Source of the DNA: Alginatibacterium sediminis
Lineage (GTDB): Bacteria > Pseudomonadota > Gammaproteobacteria > Enterobacterales > Celerinatantimonadaceae
Length of the DNA: 64,000 nucleotides
Direction: 5' to 3'
Assembly: GCF_003610775.1 (NCBI RefSeq)
Contig: NZ_RAQO01000001.1
Span: 124,001 to 188,000 of the forward strand
The notes beneath the pieces are model-generated. The model searched no databases and was not told the DNA's origin. It saw nothing but the letters and a program-made list of their open reading frames with translations. Positions 19,758-28,155 of this stretch are shown here, piece by piece (position 1 is the first letter of the stretch; every line of letters starts with the position of its first letter). The position numbers and the translations under genes were made by a program.

Positions 19758-19783
19758 ACAAAAAAAGGGCCCGAAGGCCCTTT
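19758..19783 (-). terminator. Rho-independent terminator of dsbA
   Basis: AAAGGGCC-TTCG-GGCCCTTT on the minus strand has a UUCG tetraloop and is followed by a T-rich run. It lies 27 bp after the dsbA stop. Confidence 0.92.
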
Positions 19784-19809
19784 GAACTTACACCAGCTTT
19801 CGCTGCTAC

Positions 19810-20409
19810 TTAAGGATTTTTACTTAAATAGACTAATAAATCTTGAAGTTCGTCAATGGTTGTAATTGAGCTTAAAGTAACCAAGTACTTCTCGTTGACC
19901 AATAACGAAGGGGTACGACGTATGTCAAATTTTTCAGCGTCTTTGTTCATTTTAGTCGTCATACCACTAACGATGAAACTCTTGTTAGCTGAATCGTATT
20001 GGTCGTTATCAATACCAATCGACAAAAATATCTTACGTAAGTCATCTTCTGATTTTATTGGAAGACCATGACCACCTAGCATTGAAAAAACAACTTGGCT
20101 AAATTCTTCTTCAACCTTCAATGATTTTGCAACAGCATATGCACGCACCAACTCAGCACCGTAATCACCTAAAAACTTAACATGGCTCTTTTTGAATGCC
20201 ACGTTATCAGGTAGGTTTTGTTCAATTTGAGCTGCTGCACCTTCAAAGTTTTTACAAGCAGGACAGTAGTAAGAGAAAAACTCTACAATTTCAGGGCTTG
20301 CACTAGCTTGGGAATTAACGACCTCGTAATGAGTTCCCTCTTTAAAACTTGCCGCTTGAACCCATGGGCTCAAACAGAAAACTAAGGCTGCAATCATCAG
20401 CTTTTTCAT
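19810..20409 (-). CDS. dsbA: Periplasmic thiol:disulfide oxidoreductase DsbA
   Basis: DsbA introduces disulfides into exported proteins. A 19-residue signal peptide ending VQA precedes a thioredoxin fold with an inserted helical domain. The active site is Cys49-Pro-Ala-Cys52 within FFSYYCPACKNFEG, and the cis-proline loop is RRTPSLLVN near residue 165. E. coli has CPHC; the CPAC dipeptide changes redox potential and makes the in vivo oxidising strength worth checking. Its neighbours srkA and yihD are the same as in E. coli, though interrupted here by an acyl-CoA ligase and ccoG. Confidence 0.95.
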   Translation of the reverse strand: MKKLMIAALVFCLSPWVQAASFKEGTHYEVVNSQASASPEIVEFFSYYCPACKNFEGAAAQIEQNLPDNVAFKKSHVKFLGDYGAELVRAYAVAKSLKVEEEFSQVVFSMLGGHGLPIKSEDDLRKIFLSIGIDNDQYDSANKSFIVSGMTTKMNKDAEKFDIRRTPSLLVNEKYLVTLSSITTIDELQDLLVYLSKNP

Positions 20410-20505
20410 TTCAAATCCTTTCTACATTAGAGATAGCGCCAAGCTTAAAGCCATGCAAGTCGCTTAGCAATGTCTGTTGTTAGTAATTGACGTAACTTTA
20501 CGTTG

Positions 20506-22152
20506 TTACTTTGGCTCAAATACCACTTTATCGTCGCTTTGTTGAGCGATGAGTTCAGCAAACTTATTCTCAATGTTTTCACGAATAATCTTAAGCGTTG
20601 GCGTTAATAAACTGTTTTCTACGTTCCATTCTTCGTTTAGAACCACGATATGCCCCAGACGTTCATGACTTTCTAGTTTCTTATTCACAATCTCCAGAGT
20701 GCGCTCCAAACTAGATTTTACTTGTGCTTGGCTATGTGATTTGACCTCTGGCGCCATAACGACCAAAGCGATTGGTTGAGTTAAGGCCGCTCCAACCACG
20801 CAAACTTGCTCAATCATCGAGTTACGCGAAACTAATTGCTCAATCGGAACCGGAGCTACGTACTTACCTTTAGTCGTTTTAAAGCTTTCTTTGATGCGAC
20901 CGGTAATCGTCACATAACCGTCGTCATCAAGCTGGCCTTTATCACCGGTATGCAACCAACCATCAATAATGGTTTCTTCGGTTTTCTCAGTATTAAGGTA
21001 GTACGAACTCATGCTGGCTTCGCAACGGCACAAGATCTCACCATCATCACTAATTTTCAGTTCGACACCAGGTGCGGCCTTGCCGATAGTGCCAACTTTA
21101 TCGCTGCGAAATGGAATATTTAAGGTTCCATAAGCTAGATTCTCTGTCATGCCCCAAGCTTCTGAGATATTAAGACCAATTCGCTCATACCAGCGTAACA
21201 AACTTGGTGCAATTGGCGCACTGCCACATCCCAAAATCCGTGCTTGATCTAAACCAATACCTTTATGGATTTTAGCTTTAATTAAGCCACTAATAACTGG
21301 AATGGAAAGTAAAATATTTAGCTTCCGAGGCGGCAGTTTCTCAAATACGCCATGCTGAAACTTCGCCCAAAGACGAGGAACAGAGATAAATAGGGTAGGC
21401 CGTACTGAACGCATGTTATCGGCAAAGGTATCTAATGATTCAACAAAAGAGACCGACATACCGCCATGGAAAATACTACTGCCTTGAATAAACACGCGCT
21501 CGGTAATATGCGCCAAAGGTAAGTAGGACATCAAACGCTCGCTGGCCTGCGCTCCTAATAACACAATGATGTTTTCACAGGCATATTGATAGGCATTGAA
21601 GCTGATCTCTGCACCTTTAGGGTCACCTGTTGTACCCGAGGTATAGATTAGAGTCATGGTTTGCTCAGGGCTCCATTGGAAAGGCTGAGAGGCTTCTTCG
21701 TTTTCTAACCATTGTTGCCACTGAAACTGGGCCGGCATCGTTGGGTAAGGCATAGCAACCATCGGGATATTACTAGGCACCCCTTCATGCTGTATTTCCC
21801 AATTATCCAACTTCCCAACAAACAACATCCTTGCGCCGCTGTGGGCAAGTACATAACGAATCGTTTTCGCATTGGCGGTTGAATATATCGGCACGCTAAC
21901 AGCACCGATGTAAGTGATCGCCATATCGACGATAAACCATTCAGCGCTATTTTTAGCTAAAATGGCAATTCGATCTCCAGCTTGCACACCTTCATTAAGC
22001 ATACCTTGCGCCATTTTACGAACCATGGAGGCCACTTGCGACCAGGTATATTCATGGTAGCTACCTTCAATTGGTTGACGTAAATAAACTTGAGTTGGGA
22101 CAGTTTGTTCCCAATGCAGCAGGGCATCAACGGGCGTTCTAAATGTGGTCAT
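20506..22152 (-). CDS. Long-chain acyl-CoA synthetase (AMP-binding)
   Basis: The product belongs to the ANL family and activates a long-chain fatty acid as acyl-AMP and then acyl-CoA. The P-loop motif MTLIYTSGTTGDPKGAEIS, the AMP motif SEAWGMTENLAYG and the hinge region TGDKGQLDDDGYVTITGRIK are present, followed by a C-terminal lid. ATGs at 22164 and 22152 are possible starts; 22152 gives MTTFRTPVDALLHWE, the usual opening. It is closest to the FadD15-like class rather than E. coli FadD. It is separated from srkA by a 269-bp gap. Confidence 0.9.
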   Translation of the reverse strand: MTTFRTPVDALLHWEQTVPTQVYLRQPIEGSYHEYTWSQVASMVRKMAQGMLNEGVQAGDRIAILAKNSAEWFIVDMAITYIGAVSVPIYSTANAKTIRYVLAHSGARMLFVGKLDNWEIQHEGVPSNIPMVAMPYPTMPAQFQWQQWLENEEASQPFQWSPEQTMTLIYTSGTTGDPKGAEISFNAYQYACENIIVLLGAQASERLMSYLPLAHITERVFIQGSSIFHGGMSVSFVESLDTFADNMRSVRPTLFISVPRLWAKFQHGVFEKLPPRKLNILLSIPVISGLIKAKIHKGIGLDQARILGCGSAPIAPSLLRWYERIGLNISEAWGMTENLAYGTLNIPFRSDKVGTIGKAAPGVELKISDDGEILCRCEASMSSYYLNTEKTEETIIDGWLHTGDKGQLDDDGYVTITGRIKESFKTTKGKYVAPVPIEQLVSRNSMIEQVCVVGAALTQPIALVVMAPEVKSHSQAQVKSSLERTLEIVNKKLESHERLGHIVVLNEEWNVENSLLTPTLKIIRENIENKFAELIAQQSDDKVVFEPK

Positions 22153-22329
22153 GTGGGTTCCCATTTTAAGGTGTTTATATAACTCTTTGGTTATATTTAA
22201 CGTTTTGTTTACAAATTTAGACTAACTAGGAAGCCAAATAGGTACAACAAATTTAGACGCACTAACACCAAAAACGGGATCAAGCTCTACAAGTCCAACC
22301 AGTTACAGTCTTAAATAGGGGTTTGTTGA

Positions 22330-22384
22330 AACAAGCCGCAGGCTTCTTTGGACATATTACCCATTGAAGCTTGCGGCTTTATTT
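22330..22384 (-). terminator. Long stem-loop downstream of srkA
   Basis: AAGCCGCAAGCTTC pairs with GAAGCCTGCGGCTT around a 25-base loop. The stem is strong but the T-run is weak on both strands. It lies in the 269-bp gap after the srkA stop, so termination of the yihD-ccoG-srkA run is inferred. The rest of the gap holds no recognisable gene. Confidence 0.5.
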
Positions 22385-22421
22385 ACATTAATTTCACATG
22401 TTTTTCGTAGAAACTAGAGCA

Positions 22422-23414
22422 CTAATAGAGAGGAATTAATTGCAGGGGAGCTTGCTGTAATCGAGACAACTGTTCCTTTAGACTTAAGATCTGTTGTTCC
22501 CAATAATTTTGAGTATTAAACCACGGAAACGCTTGCTGAAAAGCTAAGTCTTCCCAACGCAACGCCAACCACCCCATATAATGAATCATTCGCATAGCTC
22601 GAAGAGGTTCTATTAACTTAAGTTCGCCACGGTCAAACTCAACGAACTCTTCGTAACCTTCAAGCACCGTTTCCATCTGCAAGCGCTGTTCAGCATGCTC
22701 GCCGCTAAGCAACATCCATAAGTCTTGAATCGCTGGACCCGAGCTACAGTCGTCCAAGTCAACAATGATTGGACCATCACGCCATAGGACGTTTCCCGCA
22801 TGGCAATCGCCGTGTAGACGCATCATAGAACTTGGATGGTATTGTTCTCGGCATGCTTGAGCAACGTGTTCAGCAATCGTGAAAAATGCCAACGCTATGG
22901 ATTTAGGCACCCATTTACGCAATCGTTCAAGTGGAATTTCTACATATCGCTCAAGATCAATGGCTAAACGATGTTCAAAGGGCTTAGCGAGACTCACCTG
23001 GTGCATTCTGCCTAAATGCTGCCCTAAACGCTCTAAGTGCTCTAAGTTATCGAGCTCAAACGAACGCCCTCCCATGCTAGGAAACAAAGTAAATTGATAC
23101 CCTTGGTATTCAAAAAGGCTTTGGCCATCGAGTAATAAAGGAGCAACAACAGGTACTTCAGCGGCTTGTAGCTCCAAACTATATTGATGCTCTTCTAATA
23201 TCTGTTCGCTGGACCAGCGCTGCGGTCGATAAAACTTGGCCACGTAACGCAGGCCATCTTCAGCGATAAACTGATATACCCTATTCTCGTAACTATTGAG
23301 AGCCAATAAACCGCTACTGGCATAGATGCCTTTAGATTCAATGGCATCTAGCAGTAAGCTTGGATTTAGGCCGGTAAAATCAAAAGCATTTGTCTGCGTT
23401 CCATGAGTACTCAT
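22422..23414 (-). CDS. srkA: Stress response kinase SrkA (YihE)
   Basis: SrkA is a eukaryotic-like Ser/Thr kinase that limits stress-induced death in E. coli. The 330-residue product has the choline-kinase-like fold with the catalytic loop MRLHGDCHAGNVLWRDG and the metal motif IIVDLDDCSSGP. Its ATG overlaps the ccoG stop as ATGA, so it is translated coupled to ccoG. In E. coli yihD-srkA-dsbA are neighbours; here ccoG has been inserted in the run. Confidence 0.93.
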   Translation of the reverse strand: MSTHGTQTNAFDFTGLNPSLLLDAIESKGIYASSGLLALNSYENRVYQFIAEDGLRYVAKFYRPQRWSSEQILEEHQYSLELQAAEVPVVAPLLLDGQSLFEYQGYQFTLFPSMGGRSFELDNLEHLERLGQHLGRMHQVSLAKPFEHRLAIDLERYVEIPLERLRKWVPKSIALAFFTIAEHVAQACREQYHPSSMMRLHGDCHAGNVLWRDGPIIVDLDDCSSGPAIQDLWMLLSGEHAEQRLQMETVLEGYEEFVEFDRGELKLIEPLRAMRMIHYMGWLALRWEDLAFQQAFPWFNTQNYWEQQILSLKEQLSRLQQAPLQLIPLY

Positions 23415-24823
23415 TGCCCACCAATAAAGCGGCTAGGTGAGACCAATCGATAGTCTTCAGATTCAAGTACAAATTCTATATCTAAAATTGGCAATTCTAG
23501 ATCGTAAGGGTCAACAGCAATGCTTATCGGTAAGCTACTAATTTCACCCGCATTGATTTTAATGACTTGCGGACCTATCCATTCATAATCTTCTGGTAGT
23601 CCAGTCACACTCAAACGCATTTCACGCGGGTAATCTGACTTGTTGATAAGTTTTAAGGTAAAGGTGTTTTCAATCAAACCTTCGTTAGTTTCGGTATACA
23701 GAGCCTGGCGATCTCGAAGTACATCAATTTGCATCGGATTTACATTAATGATGGTCATCACAAATGCAACTAACATGACTATCAGAACTATTCCGTAGCC
23801 AATTAGTTTAGGCCTTACCACATCCGTTTTCTCGCCCGCCAAGTTATGTTCTGTGGTGTAGCGAATTAAGCCTTTTTCATAATTCATTCGCTCCATGGTC
23901 ATATCACAGGCGTCAATACAGGCCCCGCAATTAATACATTCATATTGCAACCCATCGCGAATATCGATACCGGCCGGACAAACTTGCACGCACAGATCAC
24001 AATCAACGCAATCACCTAGACCTAAAGCTTTCGGGTCATCTTTACGTTTGCGGGGACCTCTACTCTCACCACGCTTAGAATCGTAACCAACAATAAAGGT
24101 GTCTTTATCGAACATTGCAGACTGAAAACGTGCATAGGGACACATGTGAGTACACACAATGGTACGCATCCACCCGGCGTTCGCATAAGTTGCCACGGTA
24201 AAAAATGCAACCGTCATATACAAAGCCACTGAAGATGAGCCACTGAAGAAATCAAAGAACAAACTACGAACCGGTACAAAATAAGCGACAAAAGACAATG
24301 CAGTAAGCACGGATATAGCCACCCACGCGCTATGCTTCGCAGCTTTTTTGGAGAGTTTTTTGGCGCTCCATGGGCTTTGATCAAGTTTTCGCCGCTGATT
24401 CGCTGTTCCTTCAATTTTTTCTTCGAACCAAATGAAAATAAAAGTCCAAACGGTTTGGGGGCAGGAATAACCACACCAAACTCGGCCTAAAAAGGTGGTG
24501 ATAAAGAAAAGTGCGAAGGCAGCAATAATAAAGATCCAAGCTAACAGTAATAGATCTTGTGGCCACAACGTTAAGCCAAAGATGTGGTATTTTTGCCCAG
24601 CAATATCGAATAAAATCGCTTGGCGACCGTCCCAATTAATAAATGGGACGAGAAAAAATCCAACGATAAGCACCCAACCCATCACTTTTCTCAACTTCTG
24701 GAAAAGGCCAAACTGGGCGCGAACATAAATTTGTTCGTTAGGATTGTAACGATCGACCGGTGTTTTATTTTTTTTCTTACGTGGCTTCGGTGTGATGTCC
24801 TTGATAGGTATATTCTGGCTCAT
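23411..24823 (-). CDS. ccoG: Cytochrome c oxidase accessory protein CcoG
   Basis: CcoG is an iron-sulfur membrane protein needed for cbb3 oxidase copper insertion (Cu(II) reduction). The order is several TM helices, then two 4Fe-4S clusters with cysteines at 272-282 and 296-306 (CVDCDLCVQVCPAGIDIRDG), then an Ig-like periplasmic FixG_C domain. The ATG at 24823 is preceded by GGAGGG; the longer TTG frame to 24835 is less likely. No ccoNOPQ genes are in view, so the oxidase it serves must be elsewhere. Coupled to srkA. Confidence 0.94.
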   Translation of the reverse strand: MSQNIPIKDITPKPRKKKNKTPVDRYNPNEQIYVRAQFGLFQKLRKVMGWVLIVGFFLVPFINWDGRQAILFDIAGQKYHIFGLTLWPQDLLLLAWIFIIAAFALFFITTFLGRVWCGYSCPQTVWTFIFIWFEEKIEGTANQRRKLDQSPWSAKKLSKKAAKHSAWVAISVLTALSFVAYFVPVRSLFFDFFSGSSSVALYMTVAFFTVATYANAGWMRTIVCTHMCPYARFQSAMFDKDTFIVGYDSKRGESRGPRKRKDDPKALGLGDCVDCDLCVQVCPAGIDIRDGLQYECINCGACIDACDMTMERMNYEKGLIRYTTEHNLAGEKTDVVRPKLIGYGIVLIVMLVAFVMTIINVNPMQIDVLRDRQALYTETNEGLIENTFTLKLINKSDYPREMRLSVTGLPEDYEWIGPQVIKINAGEISSLPISIAVDPYDLELPILDIEFVLESEDYRLVSPSRFIGGQ

Positions 24824-24855
24824 GTTTCCCTCCAAATAAATTACATACTATAAAG

Positions 24856-25128
24856 CTACGATTGAATGCCACGCGCCTTTAATAATGCGGTGCGAAAGTC
24901 GTCTTCACAGTCTTTGGCTATACCAGGAATCATCTGATCTTTGTCTAAAGGATCCATCTTTAATTGATAGATAAGCACGTCATCGGTAATTTCTTTAAGC
25001 GGACCTTCAAATCCACTTTGTTGTGCTAATTGAGCAAGTAATTCACACAAATTACTATCAGGCTGTTTTTTCCACACAGGGGTTAGTAACTCAATTAACT
25101 CTTCTATTCTGTGTTCTTGCATGCTCAT
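24856..25128 (-). CDS. yihD: YihD family protein (DUF1040)
   Basis: The product is 90 residues and fits E. coli YihD along its whole length (HRIEELIELLTPVWKKQPDS, then LTDD-type DDVLIYQLKMDP and ending LLKARGIQS). Its function is unknown. The frame is open further upstream to 25236, but the ATG at 25128 has GAGGAG at 6-bp spacing and gives the family length. The gene overlaps the 3' end of the diguanylate cyclase by 38 bp, and ccoG follows 32 bp later. Confidence 0.9.
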   Translation of the reverse strand: MSMQEHRIEELIELLTPVWKKQPDSNLCELLAQLAQQSGFEGPLKEITDDVLIYQLKMDPLDKDQMIPGIAKDCEDDFRTALLKARGIQS

Positions 25129-26263
25129 GCTGTTCTCCTCGGCCAGAAATAACGAAGCAATTTCGGCCTGTTTCTTTTGCTTTATAAAGGGCTTGGTCGG
25201 CTTTTTCGACGAGTTGTCGAGCACTTTGTTGTGCACTAGGTATCATACAACAAACCCCCATACTTACGGTGACTTGATTCGATACCTTTGAATATTGATG
25301 TTGAATATGGGCTTCAAAGATTAGTTTCTGAATACGCTGGATTAGGGTTTGCGCACCTATGGCATCGGTATTAGGCAACACAATTACAAATTCCTCCCCA
25401 CCGTAGCGTGCTAATACATCATGACGACGAATCATCGCACGCTTTAATAAGGCTGCAATTTCAGACAAACACCGATCGCCAGCCACATGCCCATAGGCAT
25501 CATTAAATGGCTTAAAAAAATCAACATCGATGAGTATAACGCTAAGCGGGCTATTTGCGCGCTGACACAGGCTCCAATAATGCTCCAATTGCTCTTCATA
25601 GTGATGGCGATTATGCAATCGGGTCAGTTGGTCATACTGACTTTGAAACAACATTTTTTGTTGAGAGCTTTCCAGTTCCTCAACCTGAGCTTGATGGCGA
25701 AATAGGCGCTGCATATTGTCATCTAACAACAACATGGCTCGACGGGTAGAGAGTAAAATGAAACTATAATTAAACAGCACCACCATCATCGCTGCCAGTT
25801 CAAGTCGGTTGCTATAATCCAAGCAAATCAAAAGGGCTAAAAGCGGAGGCAAGCAAAACCCGTTGATTGCTCGCCGACTTAAAGTGAATGCAAATACAAC
25901 TGAACTTAACAAAGCCAAGCACATCAGTAATAACATCAATCGCATGTCACCACTTAAAGCTGGCATCAGAATCAAAATCCCAATTGCCCATACCAATCCG
26001 CTACTACACGCAATACCAAAAATAGGGGTTGATACATCATTTTTAAAGCTTCGGGCACGCTTAACAATAAAAATACGCAGTAAAGAAACTACAAAAATGC
26101 CTAGTAACCACAGCGTGGGGGCAGCCATTAAATCGTTATTACTAAACAATAACCACCAAAGTAGCGCATAAACTAAATGAATCAACGAAGCCAAGCGACC
26201 GTTCACGTCTATGTGCCGGTAACGCTCCTGCTGTACTTGATTTTCAACGATAGTTTGGGCCAT
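25091..26263 (-). CDS. Membrane diguanylate cyclase with inhibitory site
   Basis: The 390-residue product has about six predicted TM helices (residues 24-180), a short coiled-coil-like linker and a GGDEF domain. The active site is GGEEF at 288-292 and a product-inhibition site RRHD (R279-D282) sits exactly five residues before it, so an active, feedback-inhibited cyclase is expected. No EAL domain is present. Its 3' end overlaps yihD by 38 bp, suggesting co-expression with yihD, ccoG and srkA. The signal sensed by the membrane region is unknown. Confidence 0.93.
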   Translation of the reverse strand: MAQTIVENQVQQERYRHIDVNGRLASLIHLVYALLWWLLFSNNDLMAAPTLWLLGIFVVSLLRIFIVKRARSFKNDVSTPIFGIACSSGLVWAIGILILMPALSGDMRLMLLLMCLALLSSVVFAFTLSRRAINGFCLPPLLALLICLDYSNRLELAAMMVVLFNYSFILLSTRRAMLLLDDNMQRLFRHQAQVEELESSQQKMLFQSQYDQLTRLHNRHHYEEQLEHYWSLCQRANSPLSVILIDVDFFKPFNDAYGHVAGDRCLSEIAALLKRAMIRRHDVLARYGGEEFVIVLPNTDAIGAQTLIQRIQKLIFEAHIQHQYSKVSNQVTVSMGVCCMIPSAQQSARQLVEKADQALYKAKETGRNCFVISGRGEQHEHARTQNRRVN

Positions 26264-26460
26264 TTTACTCAGTTTTCATCGATGTTGATTATGGACAAAA
26301 CACACTCAATGCTAGCATCCATAGCCCAAGTGGCTAGAATACGGCGTCGGATACAAAAAAGTTCTCTAGAAATTGATCTGCTTCGTTACTAATGTCTTGA
26401 ATCGCAGTAAAGTTTACGCAGTTTAAATCGTCAACAAAAGTTAAGTCGAGGAATCTCTAA

Positions 26461-28113
26461 ATGATGGAAAATATTAATCCAACCCAAACCCAAGCTTGGA
26501 AAGATCTTCAAGCGCATTTCGAAAGCCAACAAGGTACTTCGTTAGCCGAGCTTTTTAAAGCGGACCCACAACGTTTTTCTACCTTTTCACGCGATTTTGA
26601 GAAGCAGATCCTACTCGACTTCTCTAAAAACCTTATCACCAGCGAAACCTTCGATAAATTAATTGCACTAGCAAAAGAGACTAAGCTTGAGAGTGCCATC
26701 AAAGCGATGTTCGATGGTGAAAAAATAAACCGGACTGAAGGCCGCGCTGTTCTACATACTGCGTTACGTAATCGTAGCAATACCCCGGTAATGGTCGATG
26801 GCGAAGACGTCATGCCAAAAGTGAACGCTGTACTTGAAAAGATGCGTGATTTTTGCGGGCAAATCCATAGTGGTAGCTGGACCGGTTTCACTGGCAAAGC
26901 AATCCGCTCTATCGTCAATATTGGCATTGGCGGTTCAGATCTTGGTCCAGTGATGATTACCGAAGCCTTGAAGCCTTATCAAGTTGAAAACATAGAATGC
27001 TTCTTCGTATCCAATGTCGACGGTACTCACATCGCCGAAACACTTAAAAAAGTAGACCCGGAAACAACACTTTTCTTAGTCGCTTCTAAGACGTTTACCA
27101 CTCAAGAAACCATGACCAATGCGCACTCAGCTCGAAGCTGGTTCCTAGAGCATGCCAAAGACGAAGCGTTTGTTGCTAAGCATTTCGCAGCACTATCGAC
27201 CAACGCCACTGCTGTTTCTGAATTTGGTATTGATACCAATAACATGTTTGAGTTCTGGGACTGGGTAGGCGGTCGTTATTCTTCATGGTCTGCTATCGGT
27301 ATGCCAATCGCACTTTGCGTAGGATACGATAACTTCGTAGAACTTCTTAGTGGTGCCCATTCAATGGATAATCACTTTGCCCAAACTAAACTTGAAGATA
27401 ACTTCCCTGTTATTTTGGGCTTATTGGGTATTTGGTATAACAACTTCTATGGTGCACAAAGTGTAGCGATATTGCCATACGACCAGTACATGCATCGCTT
27501 TGCCGCTTACTTCCAACAAGGTGATATGGAATCCAACGGTAAATGCGTAGACCGCAATGGCGAACAAGTTGATTATGAGACTGGACCTATCATTTGGGGT
27601 GAGCCCGGTACGAATGGACAGCACGCGTTCTACCAATTGATCCACCAAGGAACGAAGCTCATTCCATGTGACTTCATCGCTCCTGCACAAAGCCATAATC
27701 CAATTGGTGACCATCACTCTAAGTTGATGTCTAACTTTTTTGCACAAACCGAAGCACTGGCGTTTGGTAAGAGCAAGGCCACCGTTGAAGCCGAATTTGT
27801 TGCCGCGGGTAAAGACTTAACTGAGGTTGCTGATTTAGTTCCCTTTAAAGCTTTTGAAGGTAATCGTCCAACCAACTCAATGTTGGTGAAAAAGATTACT
27901 CCCTATACACTTGGCGCACTTGTCGCCATGTATGAGCACAAGATTTTTGTGCAAGGTGCAATTTGGAACGTATTCACCTTCGATCAATGGGGTGTTGAAC
28001 TTGGTAAGCAATTAGCGAATCAAATTTTGCCTGAGCTCCAAAATGATAGTGAAGTGTCTAGCCACGACACCTCAACCAATGGCTTGATTAACGCGTTTAA
28101 AGCTTGGTCATAA
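26461..28113 (+). CDS. pgi: Glucose-6-phosphate isomerase Pgi
   Basis: Pgi interconverts glucose-6-P and fructose-6-P. The 550-residue product matches the E. coli enzyme length, with the substrate signatures [25 protein letters not shown] and [10 protein letters not shown]. Start 26461 (ATGATG) follows a GAGGAA ribosome site; 26464 is equivalent. It is followed closely by polB across a stable hairpin. Pgi works with glgX and pyk elsewhere in the window in central carbon metabolism. Confidence 0.98.
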   Translation: MMENINPTQTQAWKDLQAHFESQQGTSLAELFKADPQRFSTFSRDFEKQILLDFSKNLITSETFDKLIALAKETKLESAIKAMFDGEKINRTEGRAVLHTALRNRSNTPVMVDGEDVMPKVNAVLEKMRDFCGQIHSGSWTGFTGKAIRSIVNIGIGGSDLGPVMITEALKPYQVENIECFFVSNVDGTHIAETLKKVDPETTLFLVASKTFTTQETMTNAHSARSWFLEHAKDEAFVAKHFAALSTNATAVSEFGIDTNNMFEFWDWVGGRYSSWSAIGMPIALCVGYDNFVELLSGAHSMDNHFAQTKLEDNFPVILGLLGIWYNNFYGAQSVAILPYDQYMHRFAAYFQQGDMESNGKCVDRNGEQVDYETGPIIWGEPGTNGQHAFYQLIHQGTKLIPCDFIAPAQSHNPIGDHHSKLMSNFFAQTEALAFGKSKATVEAEFVAAGKDLTEVADLVPFKAFEGNRPTNSMLVKKITPYTLGALVAMYEHKIFVQGAIWNVFTFDQWGVELGKQLANQILPELQNDSEVSSHDTSTNGLINAFKAWS

Positions 28114-28122
28114 GAGCCTAAG

Positions 28123-28146
28123 GCCAGCGCTGTTTATAGCGCTGGC
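28123..28146 (+). terminator. Hairpin between pgi and polB
   Basis: GCCAGCGCT and AGCGCTGGC pair around GTTTAT and are followed only by TT. It lies 9 bp after pgi and 9 bp before polB, so it is at best a partial terminator. Confidence 0.55.
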
Positions 28147-28155
28147 TTACACCTC

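Noticed and set aside
28114..28155. LexA box in front of polB
   Set aside because: polB is SOS-controlled in E. coli, but no CTG-N10-CAG palindrome of the right form is seen here; only a GC-rich hairpin.
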